A stretch of 21,161 bases of DNA. Source: a virus. Position numbers and translations under genes: made by a program. Of this stretch, positions 7,537-15,212 are shown in pieces (the first letter of the stretch is position 1; the number at the start of each line of letters is the position of its first letter). The stretch lies in the IMG/VR virus record IMGVR_UViG_3300030110_003950, positions 1-21,161 of that record; one strand, written 5' to 3'. The notes below the pieces were generated by a model. It ran no database searches, was not told the DNA's origin, and saw only the letters and a program-made list of their open reading frames with translations.

Positions 7537-8123
7537 TTAAAGCTGCATACTTTCCAACTATTATATATGCTAAAGACGTTAATTTAGATAATAGACTTTT
7601 TGAAAGAGAAGTTCTTGCTTGGGCTGATAAAGACAAAGGAGTTACAAGAACTAATGTGAATGGTTGGCATAGCACAACTAACATGCATGAGATACCTGTA
7701 TTTAAACCATTGGTCGATGAATTATTTAAAATGCAAAGTGAAATATTTAAAGAAGAATGGTTAGATAGCGAACCTATTTTGGGAAATATGTGGGCCAACA
7801 TAAATCCACCAGGTGGTTATAATAGACCACACTTACACCCTAACTCTCATTTTAGTGGTGTGTATTATATTAAAGCGCCTAAAAACTCTGGACAGATAGT
7901 ATTTAATGAACCAAGATCTGGAGCACATATGGTTATGCCAAAAAGAAAAGAAAATAAAGGAGAACCACCTTCACATTTATGGAGAGAAGTTCGTGTAGAT
8001 CCAAGAGAGGGTAGAATAATTATATTTCCTGCATGGCTATGGCATTGTGTTGAACCAAACAAAAGTAATGATATAAGAATATCAGTATCATTTAATTTTA
8101 TACAGAAAGGATTTAATGTTTAA
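7533..8123 (+). CDS. 2OG-Fe(II) oxygenase 4, TIGR02466/2OG-FeII_Oxy_5-like (196 aa)
   Basis: The N-terminus (AAYFPTIIYAKDV) and the core NPPGGYNRPHLHPNSHFSGV (about residues 91-110) followed by YYIKAP are the hallmarks of the TIGR02466 family. HLH at 100-102, the distal His171 in FPAWLWHCVEPN and Arg182 in RISVSFNF are the expected metal and cosubstrate ligands. A GGAGG at 7515-7519 lies 13 bases before the start, inside the upstream gene. The chemistry is probably hydroxylation, with unknown substrate. Its sequence layout is like that of oxygenase 1, so those two may be distant paralogues, while 2, 3 and 5 are of different subtypes. Confidence 0.87.
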   Translation: MIKAAYFPTIIYAKDVNLDNRLFEREVLAWADKDKGVTRTNVNGWHSTTNMHEIPVFKPLVDELFKMQSEIFKEEWLDSEPILGNMWANINPPGGYNRPHLHPNSHFSGVYYIKAPKNSGQIVFNEPRSGAHMVMPKRKENKGEPPSHLWREVRVDPREGRIIIFPAWLWHCVEPNKSNDIRISVSFNFIQKGFNV

Positions 8124-8754
8124 ATATCACGTTATTAAAAAAGCTTTATCTTTTGAACTAGCTAATTTTATATTTAATTATTTTTTATTAAAAAGAGAGG
8201 CAGTTGATTTTATGTATAGACATAACATACATTCACAGTCCCCGATGCTTGGAACATGGACCGATCAACAAGTGCCTAATACATACTCTTGTTATGCTGA
8301 TTTTGTAATGGAAACATTATTAATGAAAATGCTACCTGTAATGAAAAAAGAAACAGGGTTGGATTTAATACCTACTTATTCTTATTCTAGAGCATATAAA
8401 AAAGGGGATATATTAAAAAGACACAAAGATAGACCAAGCTGTGAGATATCTACGACTCTAAACCTTGGTGGAGATCCTTGGCCTATATTTATCGATGGTA
8501 CGGGGTCTGACAACGTCATAGACGAGTATAAGAACATACATAAGCCCAATGCACCCAAAGGCACAAAAGTCGTGCTTGATGTGGGGGATATGTTGGTATA
8601 TAGTGGTTGCGAACTTGAACATTGGCGAGAGCCGTTTGAGGGCAACATTTGTGGTCAAGTATTTCTACATTATAACCATGTGAATGGCCCATTTGCTAGT
8701 AAGAATATGTTTGATGGAAGACCAAAGCTGGGTCTACCATCTTATGTAAAATAG
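8116..8754 (+). CDS. 2OG-Fe(II) oxygenase 5 (212 aa), compositionally mosaic
   Basis: The catalytic half reads SYSRAYKKGDILKRHKDRPS (about 90-109, with His103 and Asp105), followed by CEISTTLNL, then GDMLVYSGCELEHWREPFEG with distal His169, then QVFLHYNH. This pattern resembles phage-encoded oxygenases of the HKDRPSCEIS type. The 2-oxoglutarate-binding Arg is not obvious. AGAAAGG at 8104-8110 supports the ATG at 8116, and the gene overlaps the previous one by 8 bases. Base composition changes within the gene: by hand count about 20% GC around 8101-8220 and about 46% GC around 8521-8640. That suggests the catalytic part was acquired from a different genome or is under different codon selection. 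Confidence 0.83.
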   Translation: MFKYHVIKKALSFELANFIFNYFLLKREAVDFMYRHNIHSQSPMLGTWTDQQVPNTYSCYADFVMETLLMKMLPVMKKETGLDLIPTYSYSRAYKKGDILKRHKDRPSCEISTTLNLGGDPWPIFIDGTGSDNVIDEYKNIHKPNAPKGTKVVLDVGDMLVYSGCELEHWREPFEGNICGQVFLHYNHVNGPFASKNMFDGRPKLGLPSYVK

Positions 8755-8771
8755 TATTATAATGGAGTCAT

Positions 8772-10955
8772 ATGTTACAAAAGATAGGGTTTCAACCTGG
8801 AATCAATAAACAAATCACACCAACTGGAGCTGAAGGGCAATGGATTGATTGTGATAATGTTAGATTTAGATATGGTACACCTGAAAAGATAGGTGGTTGG
8901 AAACAATTAGGTGAAAGTAATTTGACTGGTGCAGGACGTGGTCTTCATCATTATGTAAATAGTTTAGGTAGAAAATACGCAATCATTGGTACAAACAGAA
9001 TTTTATATGCATACTCGGGTGGTGTGTTTTATGACATACATCCGATTAAATCTACAAACACGTTAACAAGTGCATTTACCACGACTAACGGATCATCCAC
9101 TGTTACAATAACATTTGGTAGCGCTCATGGTATTAGTGAGTCTGATATCGTATTGTTAGACAACTTTTCTACAATTACAGGTTCTAACTTTGGATCTTCT
9201 GATTTTGATAACAAAAAATTTATGGTGACCACTGTACCAACATCTACAACAATCACTATTACTATGCCATCAAACGAATCTGGATCTGGTGCAACTACAT
9301 CAGGTGGTATTAGAGTTCAACACTATTATACTGTAGGTCCAGCTGTACAAGCAAAAGGTTTTGGTTGGTCACTTGGAACTTGGGGTGGTGAAGAAGTAGG
9401 AGCTTTTACTACAACATTATCAGGTGCAATAAATGCATCAGCTACAACAGGTATTACACTAGCAGACCCCTCACAATTTCCAGACTCTGGTACAAACTTT
9501 GTTTTGATAGGTACAGAAGAAATATCATACACAGGTATAAATACATCTAACGAATTAACTGGTGTTACAAGAGGTGTAAGAAACACGACAGCTGCATCTC
9601 ATGGTGCAGGAGATACAGTAACTAGTACAGCCAATTATGTAGCGTGGGGTGAAGCCGCATCTGGTGACTTAGTATTAGAACCAGGTATGTGGTCATTAGA
9701 TAACTTTGGTGACAAAGCTATTTGTTTGATTCACGATAGCGCTGTATTTGAATGGAACTCTGCTGCATCAAATGCAACAGACACAAGAGCCACAATTATA
9801 TCTGGTGCACCAACAGCATCAAGACATATGTTAGTATCTACACCGGATAGACACTTAGTATTTTTTGGAACAGAAACAACGATTGGAGATACATCTACAC
9901 AAGATGATATGTTTGTAAGATTTTCAGATCAAGAAGATATAAATACGTATGTACCAACAGCAACTAATACAGCTGGTACACAAAGACTGGCCGACGGATC
10001 ACAGATCAGAGGAGCGATCAGAGGTCGTGATGCAATCTATGTTTGGACTGATACAGCATTATTCACACAACGTTTTGTTGGTCAACCATTTACGTTTGCG
10101 TTTGCACAAGTTGGAACTAACTGTGGACTCGTTGGACAGAATGCATGTGTAGAAGTTGATGGTGCTGCATACTGGATGTCAGAAAATGGTTTCTTTAGAT
10201 ATGCTGGTAAATTAGAATCACTACCTTGTTTAGTAGAAGATCACGTTTACGATAATATAAATTTAGATTCTGGTAATCAGATGGTATCAGCAGGATTAAA
10301 TAATTTGTTTGGTGAAGTTATTTGGTTTTATCCAACAACAGGGTCTTCTGTTGTAAATAGAATGGTTGCATATAATTATTTTGATTCATCACCTCAAAGA
10401 CCTGTATGGACAAATGGAACATTAGCTAGAACTATGTGGGAAGACTCTGCAGTATTTGGATCACCACATGCTTTAGAATACGATGCAGCTACAGATACAT
10501 CTTTTGATGTTGTGGGCAACACAGAAGGTAGAACAACATACTATCAACATGAAACAGGAACTGATCAAGTTAAAGGTGGAACTGTTACAGCTATTACAGC
10601 AAACATTGCTTCTGGAGATTTTGATATAAGTCAAAGAAGAAGTGCATTAGGTCAAACAACAGGTGCTGCTGATCTTAGAGGAGATGGAGAGTTTATAATG
10701 AAAATAAGAAGATTTATACCTGACTTTATATCTCAAACTGGTAATACACAAGTTACATTACAATTAAGAGACTTTCCAAATGATAGTCAGGCAAGCTCAG
10801 CATTAGGACCATTTACTGTTTCATCCTCTACTAAAAAAGTAGATACACGTGCAAGAGCGAGAGCTATTGCATTAAAAGTAGAAAACACAGCGTCAGCTCA
10901 AAGTTGGAAGCTAGGAACTTTTAGATTAGACATACAACCGGATGGACGTAGATAA
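8772..10955 (+). CDS. Large beta-rich tail/DNA-stabilisation-type virion protein (727 aa)
   Basis: The N-terminus has the pattern GFQPGINKQITPTGAEGQWI followed by DCDNVRFRYGTPEKIGGWKQ, seen at the start of many podovirus head-tail or tail proteins. Residues about 95-180 (SSTVTITFGSAHGISESDIV and ITITMPSNESG) and about 209-284 (LSGAINASATTGITLADPSQ through EEISYTG, LTGVTRG, AASHGAGDTV) look like two small beta domains inserted in the main fold. The later part resembles a propeller-like hub (ASRHMLVSTPDRHLVFFGTE, VEVDGAAYWMSENGFFRYAG). I infer a tail nozzle or P22 gp10-like stabilisation role. GGAG at 8764-8767 precedes the ATG by four bases, and the stop overlaps the next ATG. Confidence 0.75.
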   Translation: MLQKIGFQPGINKQITPTGAEGQWIDCDNVRFRYGTPEKIGGWKQLGESNLTGAGRGLHHYVNSLGRKYAIIGTNRILYAYSGGVFYDIHPIKSTNTLTSAFTTTNGSSTVTITFGSAHGISESDIVLLDNFSTITGSNFGSSDFDNKKFMVTTVPTSTTITITMPSNESGSGATTSGGIRVQHYYTVGPAVQAKGFGWSLGTWGGEEVGAFTTTLSGAINASATTGITLADPSQFPDSGTNFVLIGTEEISYTGINTSNELTGVTRGVRNTTAASHGAGDTVTSTANYVAWGEAASGDLVLEPGMWSLDNFGDKAICLIHDSAVFEWNSAASNATDTRATIISGAPTASRHMLVSTPDRHLVFFGTETTIGDTSTQDDMFVRFSDQEDINTYVPTATNTAGTQRLADGSQIRGAIRGRDAIYVWTDTALFTQRFVGQPFTFAFAQVGTNCGLVGQNACVEVDGAAYWMSENGFFRYAGKLESLPCLVEDHVYDNINLDSGNQMVSAGLNNLFGEVIWFYPTTGSSVVNRMVAYNYFDSSPQRPVWTNGTLARTMWEDSAVFGSPHALEYDAATDTSFDVVGNTEGRTTYYQHETGTDQVKGGTVTAITANIASGDFDISQRRSALGQTTGAADLRGDGEFIMKIRRFIPDFISQTGNTQVTLQLRDFPNDSQASSALGPFTVSSSTKKVDTRARARAIALKVENTASAQSWKLGTFRLDIQPDGRR

Positions 10956-11119
10956 TGGCAAAGATAGTACAAGTATTAACAAGACCAAGTAAAGAATATG
11001 ATTTACCAACAGCAGAAGCTCAAATAAGAGATCTTGATGCAATCGTAGAAAAATTAAACACAACGTTTCAAGAAGAACTAAAAGATGAGGTAGAAGCATT
11101 TAACTTCTTTATAAATTAA
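10955..11119 (+). CDS. Small acidic helical protein (54 aa)
   Basis: The ATG shares its A with the stop of the large tail gene (TAATG at 10953-10957), and its own stop shares a base with the next ATG at 11119. It encodes MAKIVQVLTRPSKEYDLPTA and continues with a charged helix (EAQIRDLDAIVEKLNTTFQEE) to FNFFIN. There is no membrane segment. Tight coupling on both sides and normal codon use argue that it is a real gene. The function is unknown; a small virion or assembly component is possible from context only. Confidence 0.75.
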   Translation: MAKIVQVLTRPSKEYDLPTAEAQIRDLDAIVEKLNTTFQEELKDEVEAFNFFIN

Positions 11120-11460
11120 TGGCTAATAGTTTTATAAATAAAAAAGTAGATTTAACTACAACAGATTTAACGACACTATACACAGTGCCTAGTTTCAAAT
11201 CTGCTGTTGTAAAATCATTGCTAGTATCCGAGGATGCTGGATCAGGATCTACCATAACTATAACACTAGTTAACTCTAGTGGCACTATATTTAATTTATT
11301 TAAAGATAAAGCTATAGCATCCAAGGCAACAACAGAACTTTTAACTCAACCTCTTGTAATGGAGGAGAGTGAGGTATTAAAAGTACAAGCTGCTGACGCG
11401 AACGAGCTGCACGTCATAGCTTCTATATTAGAAATACAGCCGCGAGAGGTAACAACATAA
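11119..11460 (+). CDS. Small beta-rich virion protein candidate (113 aa)
   Basis: Alternating hydrophobic and Thr/Ser-rich segments (VDLTTTDLTTLYTVPSFKSA followed by VVKSLLVSEDAGSGSTITIT and LVNSSGTIFNLF) suggest a compact beta-sandwich. Thr-rich N-termini of the type NKKVDLTTTDLTTLYTVP occur in small phage decoration or tail accessory proteins. It is joined to both neighbours by TAATG overlaps, at 11117-11121 and 11458-11462. The exact role (decoration, head-tail or tail accessory) cannot be told from sequence alone. Confidence 0.8.
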   Translation: MANSFINKKVDLTTTDLTTLYTVPSFKSAVVKSLLVSEDAGSGSTITITLVNSSGTIFNLFKDKAIASKATTELLTQPLVMEESEVLKVQAADANELHVIASILEIQPREVTT

Positions 11461-11639
11461 TGAAAGATATCCCAGTAATAGAACCAAAAGAGATTATAAC
11501 AACAATTACAAATATGAAGACAGGCGAAGTATATAAGGACGATTCTGAGTGGAAAGTTAAGAATATACCAGAATCTGACATAAGAAAAGATGTTAGAGTT
11601 ATCATGCCAAGCCTTGATTTATTTGGAGAAACAAAATAG
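11460..11639 (+). CDS. Small hypothetical protein (59 aa)
   Basis: Translation from the ATG that overlaps the previous stop gives MKDIPVIEPKEIITTITNMK, then TGEVYKDDSEWKVKNIPESD and IRKDVRVIMPSLDLFGETK. The segment NMKTGEVYKDDSEW looks like a short beta-hairpin. The TNMKTGEVYKD style recurs in small phage proteins, but I do not recognise a family. Nine bases separate its TAG from the next ATG. It is supported as a gene mainly by coupling and by filling the space between two structural genes. Confidence 0.7.
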   Translation: MKDIPVIEPKEIITTITNMKTGEVYKDDSEWKVKNIPESDIRKDVRVIMPSLDLFGETK

Positions 11640-11648
11640 AATAGATAA

Positions 11649-13262
11649 ATGGCCATAACTAAATCACAACAAGCAAGACAGATGTTAAAAACAGCGGGAG
11701 CTGTAAAACAAGATGGAGTTTTAAATTACATAAAAAACTCTGAATCTGTAACTGTACCAAAAGAGTTTAAAGCTAGAAAAAATGCACCAGCAACAAAACT
11801 AGCATACATCACAGCTGAGGAAGCTAAGATGTTGAAGAAAATGAAAAAAGGTACACCGCACAAAGGACCAAAAGGTATACCTAGTTATGACTCATTTGAT
11901 GCACAAGGTGGTTTTACATCTGGTGCTGCGATGAGTGCAGCTGAAACAGGTAGTAGAAATCAAAGAGATAGAGCAGAAGTTAGAGCTAGTAACATAGGAG
12001 CACCTAGGGGTGCAGGTCCTGGTGTTAGATCTAAAGCAGAACAAGATTTAAGATCGTCTGTTATCGCTGCAGGTGCAGGACAAAGAGTTAATCCAGGTTT
12101 TTTTGATAGTAGAAATGTTGTATCACCAGCTGAGTTAGCAAGAGCTAAAGCATTTGCACCAAGAGCATTCGCTAAATCAAGACGTGGTAGTATTTTAGAT
12201 TTTATTACAGGGGGTGGAATAACAGGCGCTTTAATTAGAGGGTTAGGACAAAGATTTGGTTTGGGTAAAAGATTTGATCAACCAACGTATGATATGTCTA
12301 GATTTAGTGGTTTACCTTTAGGTGGATCTGCTTCTTTTCAAAATCTAGATATTAGAGATAAATTTGACAGAAGAAATATTGATGATGATGAAGATGAAAA
12401 CATAAATTTAAATGACTATCAAGGTCTAACAAATTTAGATTTCATAAATAGAATAAGTGAAAGCGATATGAGCTTAACACCAGAACAAAGACAATTAATA
12501 GAAGACGAACAACTTGGTGACATTAGAGATATAATGGCAGCAGATGGCGGTATGATAGGTGGAGGCATCATGGATGCTGCAGGTAGACAAGGATATTTTT
12601 TTGGTAAGTTAGTTAAGAAAGCTAAAAGAGCAGTTAAGAAGATAGTTAAGAGTCCTATTGGTAAATTAGGATTAGGAGCTTTAGCTTTAAAATTAGGTGG
12701 TGGTTTTGCTGCGGATGGTTTTTTAAGAAAAACAGCGTTACCATTTTTAATGGATAATAAAGCATTAGCTCTTGGTGCAGGACTAACAGCAGCACCATTC
12801 TTATTTCAAGAAAAAGAAGACGAAGGAGAAAAATTAGCAAGTATGGGATCAGTCGGTGGTGATATAGATCCAAGAGCATACACAGATCCTTATGGTGTTT
12901 TATTTTCTGCTTTCAAAGCTGAAGGTGGTTCTATGAAAGATGAGCCAGTAGCTAAAAGAACTATGCCACTATTAGATATGGGTGGACAAGAAATGGATCT
13001 AAGAGCTGAGGGTGGTTTTGTACCAATAGGTAAAATGGAAAAGGCTGACGATGTACCAGCTAGACTATCTAAAAATGAATTTGTATTTACAGCTGATGCT
13101 GTAAGAAATGCAGGTGATGGAGATGTGGACAAGGGTGCAGAAGTCATGTATAACATGATGAAGAATCTCGAATCCGGAGGTGACGTATCAGAAGAATCGC
13201 AAGGATTAGAAGGCGCACGTCAAATGTTTCAAACATCAAAAAGACTTGAGGAAGTAATATAA
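11649..13262 (+). CDS. Virion-associated protein with hydrophobic segment and VPARLS..EFV motif (537 aa)
   Basis: The N-terminal third is basic and Ala/Gly-rich (GTPHKGPKGIPSYDSFDAQG). Residues about 327-390 combine a Lys-rich stretch (KLVKKAKRAVKKIVKSPIGK) with hydrophobic segments (LGLGALALKLGGG, LALGAGLTAAPFLF) that could contact membrane. Three AxGG elements occur near residues 297, 424 and 453. The last is followed by DDVPARLSKNEFVFTADAVR at about 470-490, a motif repeatedly seen in large virion proteins of marine and other phages. The C-terminus is acidic. I infer an internal or tail-associated virion component. The one-base overlap with the next gene (13260-13264) and the shared context of internal proteins fit this. 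Confidence 0.72.
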   Translation: MAITKSQQARQMLKTAGAVKQDGVLNYIKNSESVTVPKEFKARKNAPATKLAYITAEEAKMLKKMKKGTPHKGPKGIPSYDSFDAQGGFTSGAAMSAAETGSRNQRDRAEVRASNIGAPRGAGPGVRSKAEQDLRSSVIAAGAGQRVNPGFFDSRNVVSPAELARAKAFAPRAFAKSRRGSILDFITGGGITGALIRGLGQRFGLGKRFDQPTYDMSRFSGLPLGGSASFQNLDIRDKFDRRNIDDDEDENINLNDYQGLTNLDFINRISESDMSLTPEQRQLIEDEQLGDIRDIMAADGGMIGGGIMDAAGRQGYFFGKLVKKAKRAVKKIVKSPIGKLGLGALALKLGGGFAADGFLRKTALPFLMDNKALALGAGLTAAPFLFQEKEDEGEKLASMGSVGGDIDPRAYTDPYGVLFSAFKAEGGSMKDEPVAKRTMPLLDMGGQEMDLRAEGGFVPIGKMEKADDVPARLSKNEFVFTADAVRNAGDGDVDKGAEVMYNMMKNLESGGDVSEESQGLEGARQMFQTSKRLEEVI

Positions 13263-14368
13263 TGGCTATACAAGAAACTAGAACATTACCCGCACCATTT
13301 GTAGATAAATTAGGCACGGACCTTGCAACACAGATCACGGCCCAAGCACAAGTACCTGTTGTTGCACCGGGAAAAGAAGGTATATCACAATTAACAGGTG
13401 AATCAGCTGAAGATTTTGCGAAAAGACAACAAGCAGCACAACAGTTCGATATTAGACAACAGAGTTTAGCGGGACTTGCACCACAAGTTGCAGGTTTAAG
13501 TGGATTAGAAGCACAAGCTAGAGGTTTAGCACAACAAGGTTTAGGTTCTTTTCAACCATTTGTAGATGCAGCAAAATCTCAAGCACAAACTGCAGGAGGA
13601 ATATTAGGAGATGCAGGAACAGGTTTAGATAGAGCAGGAGTAGATTTAGGTTTTTCACAAGCAGTTTTAGGAAGCACACCATTAGGAGCAGCTACATCAC
13701 AAGAGATACAACAATTTATGTCCCCGTATCAATCACAAGTAATTGATGCAACACTTTCAGAGTTTGATCGTAATCAAGCTATTAGAGAACAAAGTATACG
13801 AGATCAACAAACAGCTTTGGGTGCGCTCGGCAGTGGTCGAGCGGGAGTGCAACTCGCAGAGTTTGGCACAGGGGCTGCAAGAGAAAGAGCTTTATTACAA
13901 GCTAATCTCTTGCAACAAGGTTTTGGTCAGGCACAAGCAGCCAGACAACAAGATATTCAAAATAGATTTGGTTTGGGTCAAGCCTTTGCAGGTACAGCTG
14001 GACAAAGAGCAGGATTTGCAGGGCAAAGAGCAGGTTTAGCAGGAGCACAATTAGGACAAGCACAGTTTCAAACAGGACTAGCATCATTAGTTCCTGGATT
14101 ACAAAGAGCAGATGTCGGACAACTTGGAGCATTGGGCGCAATCGACAGATCATTAAGCCAAGCACAACTTGATGCAAGCAGACAAGCCGCAACAACAGCA
14201 GCATTCCAACCACAACAACAGTTAGATAGATACGCTGCACAAGTAACAGGTCTAATGGGTGGTTATCCAGGTGGAACAAGGCAGGAGTTCATACCACAAC
14301 CTACACCATTACAATCTGCTTTAGGTATCGCAACTACATTAGGAGGCCTATATTTAGGAACTAGATAA
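13262..14368 (+). CDS. Gln/Ala/Gly-rich internal virion protein candidate (368 aa)
   Basis: After a short Pro-rich start (TRTLPAPFVDKLGTDLATQI) the protein is a long helix-prone chain dominated by Gln, Ala and Gly. It includes QQFMSPYQSQVIDATLSEFD followed by RNQAIREQSIRDQQTALGAL and GSGRAGVQLAEFGTGAARER. The pattern of FMSPYQ..VID..L.E..R, then Gln/Ala helix, then ALGSGRAG is known from internal or ejection-associated proteins of marine phages. A perfect seven-residue tandem repeat (GQRAGFA, GQRAGLA) lies at 14000-14041. No catalytic motif is visible. It is linked to both neighbours by TAATG overlaps, and the C-terminus ends GIATTLGGLYLGTR. Confidence 0.72.
   Translation: MAIQETRTLPAPFVDKLGTDLATQITAQAQVPVVAPGKEGISQLTGESAEDFAKRQQAAQQFDIRQQSLAGLAPQVAGLSGLEAQARGLAQQGLGSFQPFVDAAKSQAQTAGGILGDAGTGLDRAGVDLGFSQAVLGSTPLGAATSQEIQQFMSPYQSQVIDATLSEFDRNQAIREQSIRDQQTALGALGSGRAGVQLAEFGTGAARERALLQANLLQQGFGQAQAARQQDIQNRFGLGQAFAGTAGQRAGFAGQRAGLAGAQLGQAQFQTGLASLVPGLQRADVGQLGALGAIDRSLSQAQLDASRQAATTAAFQPQQQLDRYAAQVTGLMGGYPGGTRQEFIPQPTPLQSALGIATTLGGLYLGTR
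14000..14062 (+). repeat. Three tandem 21-base coding repeats
   Basis: Consecutive units encode GQRAGFA (14000-14020), GQRAGLA (14021-14041) and the more diverged GAQLGQA (14042-14062). They lie in frame within the Gln/Ala-rich protein, so copy-number changes would keep the frame. Confidence 0.75.
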
Positions 14369-15204
14369 TGAGAAGTAGAACTTTAATGAGACCCATGTTT
14401 AGAATAGGTGGTTCTGCAGGAACTGGTATAGCATCAGGACTTGATAGACCAGGATATGCTAATGGAACTAGACCAAATATGCTAGATGTTGCTGGAAGAT
14501 CATTACCAGGTAATGCACCTGCTGATAAGATATCTTCAAATATAGATAGAAAACCAACTGGTATTGGTATGGGAACATTACCAGGATTCTTGACAAGTTT
14601 AGGTTTAAATATAGCCAGCGCTCAACCAACAGGAAATATATTTTCTACTATTGCAGGAGCAGCGAAAGAACCATTTGAAACTTTCCAACAAGCTAAGTTT
14701 GCAGAGGCAAAAGAAGAACGAGAGTTTGAACAAGAAGAAAAATTACAATTATTAAAAAATCTAGATGAAGATAGTAGAATTCAAATACAAAAAGAAGCAC
14801 AAGTTTTAGCTGACAACCCAGAAAGTGAATTTTTTGGTGAATACAATAAAGCATTAAACATGTTAGCACAGAAAAAAGTATATGGTGTACAGTTTATGCC
14901 AGGTGAAGAACGTAAAAAAGCAATTGAAAATAACGCAGCAATCATATCTCAAAATATGAGAGTTAATAATTTAGTTGCTACTAGAATGGCAACTTTTGAA
15001 TACGACTTTGATAGTATACAAAAGAAAAACGACGACCTTTCATTTGATATTGAAGATCCTTACTGGAATCCAAATAAAAAAAATTACAAAGAAGGTTTTA
15101 CTTATCATGATGCAATTTCAGGTAAATACTTTAGAAGAGATTCAGATGCACCAGGTGGTGATGGTGTACCACAAGGTTTTGTTGAAGTAGAAATTAATAG
15201 ATAG
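14368..15204 (+). CDS. Virion-associated coiled-coil protein with MRPMFRIGGS motif (278 aa)
   Basis: The N-terminus RPMFRIGGSAGTGIASGLDR followed by PGYANGT is a signature I associate with marine phage proteins (RPMFR.GGS...GI.SGL.R..Y..G), apparently an N-terminal tag shared by unrelated proteins. A short hydrophobic stretch (LPGFLTSLGLNIASAQ, about 71-86) is followed by a charged coiled coil (about 105-150, FQQAKFAEAKEEREFEQEEK). The C-terminal part contains FRRDSDAPGGDGVPQGFVEV. It sits between the Gln-rich protein and the large ejection-type protein, which suggests a member of the internal core. The start overlaps the previous stop (14366-14370). Confidence 0.7.
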   Translation: MRSRTLMRPMFRIGGSAGTGIASGLDRPGYANGTRPNMLDVAGRSLPGNAPADKISSNIDRKPTGIGMGTLPGFLTSLGLNIASAQPTGNIFSTIAGAAKEPFETFQQAKFAEAKEEREFEQEEKLQLLKNLDEDSRIQIQKEAQVLADNPESEFFGEYNKALNMLAQKKVYGVQFMPGEERKKAIENNAAIISQNMRVNNLVATRMATFEYDFDSIQKKNDDLSFDIEDPYWNPNKKNYKEGFTYHDAISGKYFRRDSDAPGGDGVPQGFVEVEINR

Positions 15205-15212
15205 GATCTACC

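Noticed and set aside
8758-8763. TATAAT before the 727-residue tail gene as a promoter
   Set aside because: There is no acceptable -35 at 16-18 bases, no extended -10, and the start would fall against the ATG. AT-rich sequence gives such hexamers often.
14000-14062. Short tandem repeats as a CRISPR array
   Set aside because: The units are contiguous, have no spacers and encode an in-frame peptide repeat.
14590-14595. TTGACA inside the 278-residue gene as a promoter
   Set aside because: No -10-like hexamer lies at a usable distance, and no gene starts nearby downstream.
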